64,000 nucleotides of DNA. Origin: Geodermatophilus africanus. Its GTDB lineage: Bacteria > Actinomycetota > Actinomycetes > Mycobacteriales > Geodermatophilaceae. The stretch covers positions 372,001 to 436,000 of the forward strand of contig NZ_FNOT01000003.1 of NCBI RefSeq assembly GCF_900107105.1, written 5' to 3'. Positions 8,380-16,559 of the stretch are shown here, in pieces. The notes under the pieces were generated by a model, which saw only the letters and a list, made by a program, of their open reading frames with translations, was not told where the DNA came from and did no database searches. Numbering within the stretch: position 1 is the stretch's first letter; each line of letters starts with the position of its first letter. Position numbers and translations under genes: made by a program.

Positions 8380-9720
8380 GTGACCGGTCCCGAGGGCTCC
8401 GGAGGCGACGGCGTCCTGCGGTTCGACCCGGTCGACCTGGCGATCCAGGAGATCGCGGACGGCGGCATGGTGGTCGTCGTCGACGACGAGGACCGCGAGG
8501 ACGAGGGCGACCTGATCATGGCCGCCGCGCACGTCCGCACGCCGGACACGGCCTTCCTGGTCCGCTACGGCTCCGGGGTGGTCTGCGTGGCGCTTCCCGG
8601 CGAGCGCTGCGACGCCCTCGACCTGCCGCTCATGGTCGGCGAGGGCAACACCGAGCAGCAGGGCACGGCGTTCACGGTGACCGTCGACCTGGCGGCCGGC
8701 ACCACCACGGGCATCTCCGCCGCCGACCGGTCGGCAACCATCCGGGCCCTGGCCGACCCGGCCGTCGGCGGCGGCGCCTTCAACCGGCCCGGTCACGTGT
8801 TCCCGCTGCGGGCGCGCGACGGCGGGGTCCTCGAGCGGCCCGGGCACACCGAGGCCGCCGTCGACCTGGCCCGGCTGGCGGGGCTCCCACCGGCCGGGGT
8901 GATCTGCGAGGTCGTCAACGACGACGGCTCGATGGCCCGCCGTCCCGACCTGGTCCGCTTCGCCGCCGAGCACGGGCTGCCGATCATCACGATCGCCGAC
9001 CTCGTCGCGTACCGGAGGCGGACCGACGTCCTGGTGGAGCGGACCGGCGACGCGCGGGTGCCGACGCCGTGGGGCGAGTTCCGCTGCACCAGCTACCGGT
9101 CGGTCCGGGACGGGACCGAGCACGTGGCCTTCACGCTGGGGGACGTCGCCGCCGACGAGGAGCTCCTCGTTCGGGTGCACAGCGAGTGCCTCACCGGTGA
9201 CGTCTTCCGCTCGCTGCGCTGCGACTGCGGGCCGCAGCTGGAGGCGGCCATGGCCCGGGTGGCCGCCGCCGGCCGCGGCGCGGTGGTCTACCTGCGCGGG
9301 CACGAGGGCCGCGGCATCGGGCTGGGCCACAAGCTGCGGGCCTACGAGCTGCAGGACGCCGGCCGGGACACCGTCGAGGCCAACCTCGACCTCGGCGTCC
9401 CCGTCGACGGCCGGGAGTACGGCACCGGCGCGCAGATCCTCGCCGACCTCGGCGCGCGCCGGGTGCGGCTGCTCACCAACAACCCGGCGAAGTACGGCGG
9501 CCTGACCGGACACGGGCTGGAGATCGTGGGGCGGGAGCCGCTCGAGACGGTGCCCAACCCGGAGAACCTCGTCTACCTGCGGACCAAGAAGCGGCGGCTG
9601 GGTCACCTGCTCGACCACGTCGACGACGCGCCCGCAACCGACGGCCCGCCGCACCTGCACCCCGCCGACCCGCGGCCGGCCGCCGAGCTGCTCGCCGGCT
9701 CCCGGACCGCGCTGCGCTGA
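8380..9720 (+). CDS. ribBA: Bifunctional DHBP synthase / GTP cyclohydrolase II
   Basis: 446 residues with two complete catalytic domains of riboflavin synthesis. The N-terminal RibB part (to about 215) has VVVVDDEDREDEGDLIMAA and HTEAAVDLARLAG. The C-terminal RibA part has HSECLTGDVF, the zinc cysteines in RCDCGPQLE, RGHEGRGIGL and the NNPAKYGGL segment. GTG 8380 follows GGGTGGAGG. RibB makes the four-carbon precursor from ribulose 5-phosphate, and RibA opens GTP. No other riboflavin gene (ribD, ribE, ribH) is next to it; instead it lies 72 bp after a flavin monooxygenase gene and 22 bp before a hydrolase. It is therefore probably a pathway-dedicated copy that boosts flavin supply on induction. 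No FMN riboswitch fits in the 72-bp gap. Confidence 0.93.
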   Translation: MTGPEGSGGDGVLRFDPVDLAIQEIADGGMVVVVDDEDREDEGDLIMAAAHVRTPDTAFLVRYGSGVVCVALPGERCDALDLPLMVGEGNTEQQGTAFTVTVDLAAGTTTGISAADRSATIRALADPAVGGGAFNRPGHVFPLRARDGGVLERPGHTEAAVDLARLAGLPPAGVICEVVNDDGSMARRPDLVRFAAEHGLPIITIADLVAYRRRTDVLVERTGDARVPTPWGEFRCTSYRSVRDGTEHVAFTLGDVAADEELLVRVHSECLTGDVFRSLRCDCGPQLEAAMARVAAAGRGAVVYLRGHEGRGIGLGHKLRAYELQDAGRDTVEANLDLGVPVDGREYGTGAQILADLGARRVRLLTNNPAKYGGLTGHGLEIVGREPLETVPNPENLVYLRTKKRRLGHLLDHVDDAPATDGPPHLHPADPRPAAELLAGSRTALR

Positions 9721-9742
9721 CCCCCCGACGGAGAGGACCCCG

Positions 9743-10675
9743 ATGCGCTGGACCACCTACGTCTCGCCCTCGGACGGCCGGGAGCATCCGGCCGTCCTCG
9801 TCGACGGCCGGTTGCATGGGCTGCGCACCGCCTCTCGGCTGCTCGACCTGCTCGGTGACGACGGGGAGGCGCTGGCCCGCGCGGCCGAGCAGGCCCGGGC
9901 CGACCCGCTCGACGTCGTCCCCGAGGCCGAGGCCCAGCTGCTCGCGCCGATCCCCGTGCCGCCGTCGGTCCGCGACTTCTACGCGTTCGAGACGCACGTG
10001 CGGACCTACCGCGAGGCCAACGGCCAGCAGATGGACCCGGACTGGTACGAGTTGCCGGTCTTCTACTTCCAGAACCCGGCGGCCGTCCGGTCCGCGCGGG
10101 CCGACGTCCCCGTGCCGCCGGGCTGCGTCGCCTACGACTTCGAGCTGGAGTTCGCCGCGGTCGTCGGGCGGACCGGGGCCAACCTGGCGCCCGACGAGGC
10201 CGAGCGGCACATCGCGGGCTACCTGCTCTTCTGCGACTGGAGCGCGCGGGACCTCCAGGCGCGCGAGGTGCGGCACAGCCTGGGCCCGGTCAAGGGCAAG
10301 GACACCGCGACCAGCCTCGGCCCGTGGCTGGTCACCCCCGACGAGCTCGAGCCCCGGCGGAGCGGCCGGGCCTTCGACCTCGAGATGCGGGCCTCGGTGA
10401 ACGGGCAGCCCTACAGCAAGGGCAATGCCGGTGACCTGTACTGGAGCTTCGGCCAGATGATCTCCTACGCCTCCCGCGGCACCGAGGCGCGGACCGGCGA
10501 CGTCATCGCGAGCGGGACGGTGGGGACCGGGTGCATCCTCGAGCTGTCCACCGTGCACGGCTCGGAGCAGTACCCGTGGCTGCGACCGGGTGACGAGGTG
10601 CGGCTGGAGGCGGAGCTGCTGGGCGCCATCACCGCCCGGATCACCGAGCCGCCGCCCCTGCATCCGCTCCGCTGA
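9743..10675 (+). CDS. Fumarylacetoacetate hydrolase (FAH) family protein
   Basis: 310 residues. The N-terminal approx. 90 residues form the variable domain, followed by the FAH fold with metal ligands in YDFELEFAAVVG and CDWSARDLQ, and the loop GTVGTGC near the C-terminal end. It is longer than the simple FAHD1-like enzymes, resembling the two-domain FAH branch. ATG 9743 follows GGAGAGGA. Family members cleave C-C bonds of beta-diketo acids or isomerise or decarboxylate ring-fission products. Here it sits mid-operon between ribBA and the peroxiredoxin, so it probably acts on a ring-cleavage product made by the oxygenase or Mo hydroxylase. The exact reaction is not known. Confidence 0.85.
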   Translation: MRWTTYVSPSDGREHPAVLVDGRLHGLRTASRLLDLLGDDGEALARAAEQARADPLDVVPEAEAQLLAPIPVPPSVRDFYAFETHVRTYREANGQQMDPDWYELPVFYFQNPAAVRSARADVPVPPGCVAYDFELEFAAVVGRTGANLAPDEAERHIAGYLLFCDWSARDLQAREVRHSLGPVKGKDTATSLGPWLVTPDELEPRRSGRAFDLEMRASVNGQPYSKGNAGDLYWSFGQMISYASRGTEARTGDVIASGTVGTGCILELSTVHGSEQYPWLRPGDEVRLEAELLGAITARITEPPPLHPLR

Positions 10676-10690
10676 GGTGAGGAGGCCCCG

Positions 10691-11170
10691 GTGTCCGCAG
10701 CATCCGCCGTCGGCGTGGGGGACCGCGCCCCCGACTTCCGGCTCCGCCACACCTTCGAGCACGACGTCGGCCTGGCCGAGACGCTGGAGCGGGGGCCGGT
10801 CGTCCTCGTTTTCTACGTCTTCGACTTCGGGAGCCGCTAGACGTCCGAGCTGTCCCAGTTGGGACACCGAGCCACGGAGATCCGGGCACTGGGCGCCGAG
10901 GTCCTGGCGGTGGCCGTCACCGCCACCTTCTCCCAGCAGGCCTTCGCCGCCTCCCTCGGCGTGGATTTCCCGCTGCTGTCGGACTGGGACCGCACCGTCT
11001 GCGCCGACTACGGGGTGCGCTACGACGTCTGGAAGGGCCACGCCGGCCTGGCCCAGCGGTCGGTCTTCGTCGTCGACCGCGGCGGCACGGTCCGGTACCG
11101 GTGGGTCACCGAGGACGCGCTCGTGCTCCCCGACCTCGACGCCGTCGTCGCGGCGCTGCGGGAGCTGTGA
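10691..11170 (+). CDS. Peroxiredoxin (AhpC/TSA) with in-frame TAG at the peroxidatic position: candidate UAG-selenoprotein
   Basis: A single frame of 160 codons runs from GTG 10691 (GAGGAGG five bases upstream) to TGA 11168-11170, interrupted only by TAG at codon 50 (10838-10840). Both sides are peroxiredoxin: GDRAPDFRL (residues 10-18) and VVLVFYVFDFGSR before the TAG, then TSELSQLG, LAVAVTATFSQQAFAASLG, DFPLLSDWD and SVFVVDRGGTVRYRWV after it. In AhpE-like proteins F-x-x-x-C-x-x-E-L places the catalytic Cys exactly where the TAG stands. No other Cys is suitably placed; the only one is at CADYGV. A SECIS-like hairpin starts 10 nt downstream. UAG-directed selenocysteine is known from Geodermatophilus and Blastococcus, so Sec50 is the favoured reading. 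The alternatives are a nonsense pseudogene or a sequencing error. Its likely role is to remove peroxide from the flavin and molybdenum oxidases of the operon. Confidence 0.8.
10851..10866 (+). promoter_or_regulatory. Putative bacterial SECIS hairpin downstream of the UAG codon
   Basis: TGTCCC (10851-10856) pairs perfectly with GGGACA (10861-10866) around a four-base loop AGTT (10857-10860). Sixteen bases separate the TAG from the loop, and G is within the first two loop bases. Both meet the rules of thumb for bacterial SECIS elements (loop 16-37 nt after the Sec codon, a G in the first two loop positions, upper stem of at least four pairs). It lies inside coding sequence, as bacterial SECIS elements must. 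Lower-stem pairing is poor by eye, so folding is not proved. Confidence 0.65.
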
Positions 11171-11206
11171 CCCGGCCGGCAGGCCCCGGACCCGGGAGGA
11201 GCACGG

Positions 11207-11653
11207 GTGATCACGCTGGAGCAGGCCGAGGAGGTCGCCGCGGCGACGCTGGCGCACGGCCGGTCGGTCGGTGCCGCGCCGCTGACCGTGGCCGTGCTCG
11301 ACGCCGGGGGACACCTGGTCGTCCTCAAACGGGAGGACGGCTCGGGCATCCTGCGCCCCCAGATCGCCCGCGCGAAGGCGTGGAGTGCCCTGGGCATGGG
11401 GTTCAGTTCGCGCGAGCTCGGCCGCCGCGTCGAGGCCCAGCCGGTGTTCTTCGCCGCGCTGGCGTCGGTCGCCGACGGCCGGTTCGCCCCCGCCGCGGGC
11501 GGCCTGCTCGTGCGGGACGCCGACGGACGGCTCCTCGGCGGCGTGGGCGTCAGCGGCGACGTCTCGGACGTCGACGAGGTCTGCGCCCTGGCCGGGGTGG
11601 CGGCGACGGGCCTGCGGTCGGACCCCCTGCCGTCGGACGGCGGGACCCCGTGA
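11207..11653 (+). CDS. GlcG/HbpS-family protein (DUF336)
   Basis: 148 residues covering the whole GlcG/HbpS fold: MITLEQAEEVAAATLAHG at the start, then TVAVLDAGGHLVVLKREDG (residues about 26-44), IARAKAWSALGMG, and the glycine-rich end GGLLVRDADGRLLGGVGVSG with DVDEVCALAG. GTG 11207 follows GGGAGGA. Family members bind heme or small ligands and often accompany oxidative catabolic operons, but their role is poorly defined. The stop overlaps the start of the Mo-hydroxylase FAD subunit (GTGA 11650-11653), so the protein is made together with that enzyme and may help its assembly or protect it from oxidants. That role is inferred. Confidence 0.82.
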   Translation: MITLEQAEEVAAATLAHGRSVGAAPLTVAVLDAGGHLVVLKREDGSGILRPQIARAKAWSALGMGFSSRELGRRVEAQPVFFAALASVADGRFAPAAGGLLVRDADGRLLGGVGVSGDVSDVDEVCALAGVAATGLRSDPLPSDGGTP

Positions 11654-12516
11654 AGACCGCACCGTTCGACTACGTGCGCGCGGACAGCGTCGCCGACGCC
11701 CTGGCGGCGCTCGGGTCGGCCGACGACGCCCGCGTCCTGGCCGGCGGGCAGAGCCTGCTGCCGGTCATGGCCCTGCGCCTGGCCACCCCCGAGCTGCTGG
11801 TCGACATCTCCCGGTGCCCGGAGCTGCGCACGTACCGCCGCGAGGACGGCGTCCTCACAGTGGGCGCCGCGGTCCCCGTCCGGACCCTGGAGCTCGACCC
11901 GGCGGTCGGCGGCGCCCACCCGCTGCTGGTCCGGACGCTGCGCCTCGTCGCGCACCCGGAGATCCGGGCCCGGGGCACGCTGTGCGGCTCGCTGGCGCAC
12001 GCCGACCCGGCCGCGGAGCTCCCGGCGCTGCTCCTCGCCACGGACGGCGAGGTCGAGGTCGCCGGGCCGGATGGCCCGCGCCGGGTGGCGGCCGCGGATC
12101 TCTTCACCGGTCCGTTCGGCACCGCCCTCGGCGAGGGCGAGCTGGTGGTGTCCGCCCGGCTGCCCCTGCCGGCCCCGGCCGCGCGCTGGGCCGTGGACGA
12201 GGTCTCCCGCCGCCCTGGGGACTTCGCCCTCGCCGGCGTCGTCTGCGGGCTCGAGCTCGACGGGGCGGGGCGGTGCTCGTCGGCCCGGGTGGTGCTGTTC
12301 GGGGTGGCGGGGACACCGGTGCGGGCGGCCGGTGCGGAGCAGCTGCTCCTGGGTGAGCGGGTCACCGGAGCGGTCCTGGACGCCGCGGCGGCGGCCGCCT
12401 TCGACGGCGTCGAGGTGGTCGGCGACGAGGTGCACGCGTCGGCGGACTACCGGCGCCGGGCCGGGCGGGCGCTGGTGCGGCGGGCGCTGGCCGCCGTGGC
12501 GGAGGACCGGTCGTGA
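11650..12516 (+). CDS. Molybdenum hydroxylase FAD-binding subunit (CoxM-like)
   Basis: 288 residues of the FAD-binding domain found in xanthine dehydrogenase and CO dehydrogenase medium subunits. It has VLAGGQSLLPVMALRLATPE (near residue 33), which contacts FAD, and the second FAD motif PEIRARGTLCGSLAHADPAAELPALL. The C-terminal CO_deh_flav domain follows with SRRPGDFALAG. GTG overlaps the previous stop, and the next GTG overlaps its stop. It passes electrons from the iron-sulfur subunit to an acceptor such as O2 or NAD. Confidence 0.9.
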   Translation: MKTAPFDYVRADSVADALAALGSADDARVLAGGQSLLPVMALRLATPELLVDISRCPELRTYRREDGVLTVGAAVPVRTLELDPAVGGAHPLLVRTLRLVAHPEIRARGTLCGSLAHADPAAELPALLLATDGEVEVAGPDGPRRVAAADLFTGPFGTALGEGELVVSARLPLPAPAARWAVDEVSRRPGDFALAGVVCGLELDGAGRCSSARVVLFGVAGTPVRAAGAEQLLLGERVTGAVLDAAAAAAFDGVEVVGDEVHASADYRRRAGRALVRRALAAVAEDRS

Positions 12517-13031
12517 CGCGGGACCCCGTCCGCGTGACGCTCCGGGTCAACGGCCGGCCCGAGACCGGCTGGGCCGAGCCGCGGACCACGCTGGCCGACT
12601 TCCTCCGCCAGGAGCTCGGGCTGACCGGGACCCACGTCGGCTGCGAGCAGGGCGTGTGCGGGGCGTGCACGGTCGTCCTCGACGGCGCCGCGGTCCGCAG
12701 CTGCCTGGTCTTCGCCGTGCAGGCCGACGGGTGCGCGGTGGAGACGGTGGAGGGCCTCGCCGGGGAGGGGGCACCGGGGCGGGAGGCGGTGCACCCGCTG
12801 CAGACGGCGTTCCGCGAGGCCTCGGCCGTGCAGTGCGGGTTCTGCACCCCCGGGTTCCTGATGACGGCGCTGGTCGCCCTGCGGGAGCGCGACGACTGGG
12901 ACCGCGCGGCGCTGCGGGAGCGACTCGGGGGCAACCTGTGCCGCTGCACCGGCTACCAGACCGTCGTCGACGCCGTCCTCGCGGCCGCGCCGGAGGTCCG
13001 GGCGCTGGAGGGGGAGGGGGGACGCCGGTGA
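12513..13031 (+). CDS. Molybdenum hydroxylase 2Fe-2S subunit (CoxS-like)
   Basis: 172 residues, the usual size. The N-terminal plant-ferredoxin-type cluster is bound by CEQGVCGACTVVLDG and a following Cys (RSCLVF), and the second cluster by CGFCTPGFLMTA and CRCTGYQ. All eight cysteines are present. The start (GTG 12513) and end (TGA 13029-13031) overlap both neighbours by four bases, so the three subunits are translationally coupled. Function: electron relay between the Mo centre and FAD. Confidence 0.93.
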   Translation: MTRDPVRVTLRVNGRPETGWAEPRTTLADFLRQELGLTGTHVGCEQGVCGACTVVLDGAAVRSCLVFAVQADGCAVETVEGLAGEGAPGREAVHPLQTAFREASAVQCGFCTPGFLMTALVALRERDDWDRAALRERLGGNLCRCTGYQTVVDAVLAAAPEVRALEGEGGRR

Positions 13032-15370
13032 CCGCGGCCCGGTACGTGGGACAGCGGGTCCGCCGCAGCGAGGACCCCGCGCTGCTGGCCGGACGGGGCC
13101 GATTCGTGGACGACGTCACCGAGCCCCGGCAGGCCGAGGTGGCGTTCGTCCGGTCGCCGATCGCCTCCGGACGGATCCTGCGCATCGACACGTCGGCCGC
13201 CGCGGCGCTGCCCGGGGTGCTGGCGGCGTTCACGGCCGCCGACCTGGCTCCGTACTGCCCCGGCTGGCGCGGTCTGCTGAACTGGCCGGGCATGGTCGCC
13301 GGTGAGCAGACCGCGCTGGCCACCGGCGTCGTCCGGCACGTGGGGGAGCCGGTGGTGCTGGTGGTGGCCGGCAGCCGCGCCGAGGCCGAGGACGCCGCCG
13401 AGCTGGTCGTCGTGGATTACGAGGAGCTGCCGGCGGTGCTCGACCCGGTCGCCGCGCTCGACCCGGACAGCCCGCTGGTGCACGAGGACCTGGGCACCAA
13501 CCTCTGCTTCACCTCGCCCTTCGGCAGCGGGGACGTCGACGACGCCTTCGCCCGCGCCGACACGGTCGTCGAGGTGGCGGTACAGACCGGCCGGCACACC
13601 GCCGTGGCCCTCGAGATGCGCGGCGTGCTGGCGTCCTACGACCGGGACGAGCACACCCTGACGGTGCGGGTGTCGACGCAGGCACCGCAGATGCTGCAGA
13701 CCCTCTACGCCCGGCTGCTGGGCCTGCCGGAGAACGCCGTCCGGGTGGTGACCGAGCACGTCGGCGGCGCCTTCGGGATGAAGGCGTTCGTCTACCCCGA
13801 CGAGGTGGCGGTGGTGACCGCATCGCTGCTGGTCGGCCGCCCGCTGAAGTGGACCCAGGACCGCTACGAGTCGCTGCAGTCGGACACCCAGGCCCGCGAC
13901 GAGCGAGTCACCGCCGCGCTGGCCGTCGACGCCGGCGGGCGGGTCCTCGGGTTGCGCTCGGAGGTGGTCTCCGACGCCGGCGCCTACTCGATGTACCCGC
14001 GCGGCTGCGTCACCGAGGGGGTGCAGGTCGCGACGATCATGCCGGGGCCCTACCGGGTGCCCGCCTACGCCTCCTCGCTGCGCGTGGTCTTCACCAACAA
14101 GACCCCGCTCGCGGTGTACCGGGCCGTCGGCCACCCACCCGCCATCCTGGTGATGGAGCTGCTGATGGACGAGGCGGCCCGGGCACTCGGGCTGACGGCC
14201 GACGAGATCCGGCGGCGCAACCTGCTGGCACCGGCGGACCTGCCGTACACCTCACCCACCGGCAACGTGTACGACTCCGGCTCGCACCTGGAGTCGCTGG
14301 AGCGGGCCCTCGCCCTGCTGGGGGACGACGTCGGCGACCGGCGGCGCGACGCCGAGCGCCGCGGCCGCTTGCTCGGGGTGGGGTTCTCCTCGTTCGTGGA
14401 GCTGTCGGCCCCGGGGGCGATGTTCTACGGCGCCAAGGGCGCGCCGATCACCGCGCACGACCAGGTCGAGGTGACCGTCCAGCCCGACGGCTCGGTCACC
14501 GTCCTGCTGGGGACGCCGGGTCAGGGGCAGGGGCTGCACACCACGGCCGCGCAGGTGGTTGCCGACGCGCTGGGGGTCCGGCTGGACGACGTCCGGGTGG
14601 TCTCGGGCGACACCCGGGTGGTGCCGCACGGCAGCGGCGTGTGGGCCAGCCGGTCGGCGGTGGTGTCGGTCGGGGCGGCGCACGCGGCGGCGACCGAGGT
14701 GCGCCGGCGGCTGCTCGTGCTCGCCGCGCACCTGTTCGAGGCCGACCCCGACGACGTGGAACTCGTCGACGGGGTCGTCGGCGTCCGCGGCGTGCCCGCC
14801 AGCCGCACCGGCGTCGCGGAGGTCGCCGCGGTCGCCTACTGGGGCACCCACCGGCTGCCGGCCGACGTCGAGGTCGGTCTCGGGGCGGTCGGCTCGTACT
14901 CCGGCCCGCCGTACACGTTCAACAACGGCACGCACGTGGCCGTCGTGGAGGTGGAGCGGGCGACGGGTCTGGTCCGCGTCGTCGACTACGCCGTCGTCGA
15001 GGACTGCGGCGTGCTGGTCAACCCCGACATCGTCGACGGCCAGATCCGCGGCGGCGTGGCCCAGGGTTTGGGCGGCGCGCTCCTGGAGCACGTCGTCCTC
15101 GACCCGATCGGCCAGCCGCAGACCTCCACGCTGCTGGACTACCTCCTCCCGACGGCGGTCGACGTGCCCGACATCCGCATCGAGCACATCGAGACCCCCG
15201 CGCCGACGACGACCCTGGGCACGAAGGGCGTGGGGGAGGCGGGCACGGCGGGGGCCCCCGCGGCGATCCACTGCGCGGTCAACGACGCCCTCGCCCGGGA
15301 GGGCGCGCGGGTCTGGCGCCAGCCGATCCGCCCGGAGGACGTGCTGGCGGCACTGACCGCAGAACGCTGA
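13028..15370 (+). CDS. Molybdenum hydroxylase large subunit (CoxL/XdhB-like)
   Basis: 780 residues binding the molybdopterin cytosine dinucleotide cofactor. Visible are the Ald_Xan_dh_C N-terminal domain (RVRRSEDPALLAGRGRFVDD), TEHVGGAFGMK (the glycine loop at the Mo site), LGTPGQGQGLHTTAAQVVAD and the catalytic-glutamate motif TKGVGEAGTAGAP near the end. The substrate loop reads LAVYRAVGHPP, not the AYRCSFR of true aerobic CO dehydrogenase, so it is not CoxL in the strict sense. Such enzymes hydroxylate N-heterocycles, aldehydes or aromatic acids with water. No maturation genes (coxD, coxE, coxF) follow; the operon ends here, facing a LacI gene. Confidence 0.88.
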   Translation: MTAARYVGQRVRRSEDPALLAGRGRFVDDVTEPRQAEVAFVRSPIASGRILRIDTSAAAALPGVLAAFTAADLAPYCPGWRGLLNWPGMVAGEQTALATGVVRHVGEPVVLVVAGSRAEAEDAAELVVVDYEELPAVLDPVAALDPDSPLVHEDLGTNLCFTSPFGSGDVDDAFARADTVVEVAVQTGRHTAVALEMRGVLASYDRDEHTLTVRVSTQAPQMLQTLYARLLGLPENAVRVVTEHVGGAFGMKAFVYPDEVAVVTASLLVGRPLKWTQDRYESLQSDTQARDERVTAALAVDAGGRVLGLRSEVVSDAGAYSMYPRGCVTEGVQVATIMPGPYRVPAYASSLRVVFTNKTPLAVYRAVGHPPAILVMELLMDEAARALGLTADEIRRRNLLAPADLPYTSPTGNVYDSGSHLESLERALALLGDDVGDRRRDAERRGRLLGVGFSSFVELSAPGAMFYGAKGAPITAHDQVEVTVQPDGSVTVLLGTPGQGQGLHTTAAQVVADALGVRLDDVRVVSGDTRVVPHGSGVWASRSAVVSVGAAHAAATEVRRRLLVLAAHLFEADPDDVELVDGVVGVRGVPASRTGVAEVAAVAYWGTHRLPADVEVGLGAVGSYSGPPYTFNNGTHVAVVEVERATGLVRVVDYAVVEDCGVLVNPDIVDGQIRGGVAQGLGGALLEHVVLDPIGQPQTSTLLDYLLPTAVDVPDIRIEHIETPAPTTTLGTKGVGEAGTAGAPAAIHCAVNDALAREGARVWRQPIRPEDVLAALTAER

Positions 15371-15422
15371 GGCCGCCGTGCGGCGCCGCGGTCGCGGCCG
15401 GGCGGTTCAGCGGCCGGGCGGC

Positions 15423-16559
15423 TCAGCCGCGGGCCGGCGGCCGTTCCACGGTCCCGCGCCGGACGAGGCTGGTCGCGAAGACCTGCTCGCGGCCGGCGCC
15501 GATGTCGCCGGGGTGCTCGATGCGCTCGGCCAGCATCCGCGCCGCCGCGCGGGCCATGTCGCCGATCGGCTGCCGCAGCGTGCTCAGCTGGAAGACCTCC
15601 CACGCGGCCATGGGGATGTCGTCGAAGCCGAGGATCGAGACGTCCTGGGGCACCCGGACGCCGAGCGAGAGCGCCGCGTCGAGGGCGCCGAAGGCCACCA
15701 CGTCGTTGCCGCAGACGATCGCCGTCGGCGGGTCGGGCAGCCGCAGCAGGTCACGGGTGTGCTGGTAGCCGCTCTGGTGGGAGAACGTGCCCTCGCGCAC
15801 GAGGGCCGGGTCGAGCCCCAGCCCCGCGCCGGCGAGCGCCTCGGCCAGTCCGGCGCGGCGGTCCCGGCTGGTCGAGGTGTTCGCCGGTCCGAAGATCGCC
15901 GCGATCCGGCGGTGGCCCAGCTCGATGAGGTGCCGGCCGCCGATGACCGCGCCGCCGTGGTTGTCGCTGACCACCCGGTCGACGTCGAGGCCGTCGATGT
16001 ACCGGTTGAGCAGCACCATCGGCAGCCCCCGCCGCTGCAGCTCCACGGCGAACCGGGACCCGAGGGTAGCGGTGGTGACGAGGACCCCGTCGATCGAGCG
16101 GTCCAGCAGCCGCTGCAGCGTCTCCTGCCCGGTGGGGATGTCGGTCCGCTCGGTGAGCAGGACGACGCGGTAGCCCATCAGCTGGAGCTCGTCGTAGACC
16201 GGGGTGAGCAGCGCCGGGAAGAACGGGTTGGTCAGGTCGGAGACGATCACCGCGACGGTGCGGGTCGACCGGGAGACCAGGCCGGCGGCGAGCGAGTTCG
16301 GCACGTACCCCAGCCGCCGGGCCGCCTGGTCCACCCGGTGGCGGGTCTCCTCCCGGACCCGCGGGTCCCCGCGCAGCGCCCGGGAGACGGTCGACTGCGA
16401 GACCCCCGCCGCCCGGGCGACGGTCCAGCTCGTCGGGGGCTGGTCGGGGGCTCCGCGGCCACGGGCGCCGGTCCGGGCCTGCGTGGGAGGCGCCAGTGGC
16501 ACCGGCTCGACCGCAGCGGGGTCCTCCTGTGGCTCCAGCGCCGATTGCTCCGCGGTCAC
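15423..16559 (-). CDS. LacI-family transcriptional regulator
   Basis: 378 residues. An unusually long, disordered, Pro- and Ala-rich N-terminus of about 43 residues precedes the LacI helix-turn-helix (WTVARAAGVSQSTVSRALRG), followed by the hinge helix DQAARRLGYVPNSLAAGLVS and a periplasmic-binding-protein-like sugar/ligand domain (EREDIP-type linker absent). GTG 16559 overlaps the stop of a short upstream ORF. A start nearer the helix-turn-helix is possible. It is the last gene in the same direction as the NitT/TauT import operon and probably regulates it and the divergent catabolic genes at 20774. Confidence 0.85.
   Translation of the reverse strand: MTAEQSALEPQEDPAAVEPVPLAPPTQARTGARGRGAPDQPPTSWTVARAAGVSQSTVSRALRGDPRVREETRHRVDQAARRLGYVPNSLAAGLVSRSTRTVAVIVSDLTNPFFPALLTPVYDELQLMGYRVVLLTERTDIPTGQETLQRLLDRSIDGVLVTTATLGSRFAVELQRRGLPMVLLNRYIDGLDVDRVVSDNHGGAVIGGRHLIELGHRRIAAIFGPANTSTSRDRRAGLAEALAGAGLGLDPALVREGTFSHQSGYQHTRDLLRLPDPPTAIVCGNDVVAFGALDAALSLGVRVPQDVSILGFDDIPMAAWEVFQLSTLRQPIGDMARAAARMLAERIEHPGDIGAGREQVFATSLVRRGTVERPPARG

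Noticed and set aside
13028..15370. CO dehydrogenase (CoxL)
   Set aside because: The AYRCSFR loop is absent and no cox maturation genes follow, so only the broader Mo-hydroxylase call is supported.
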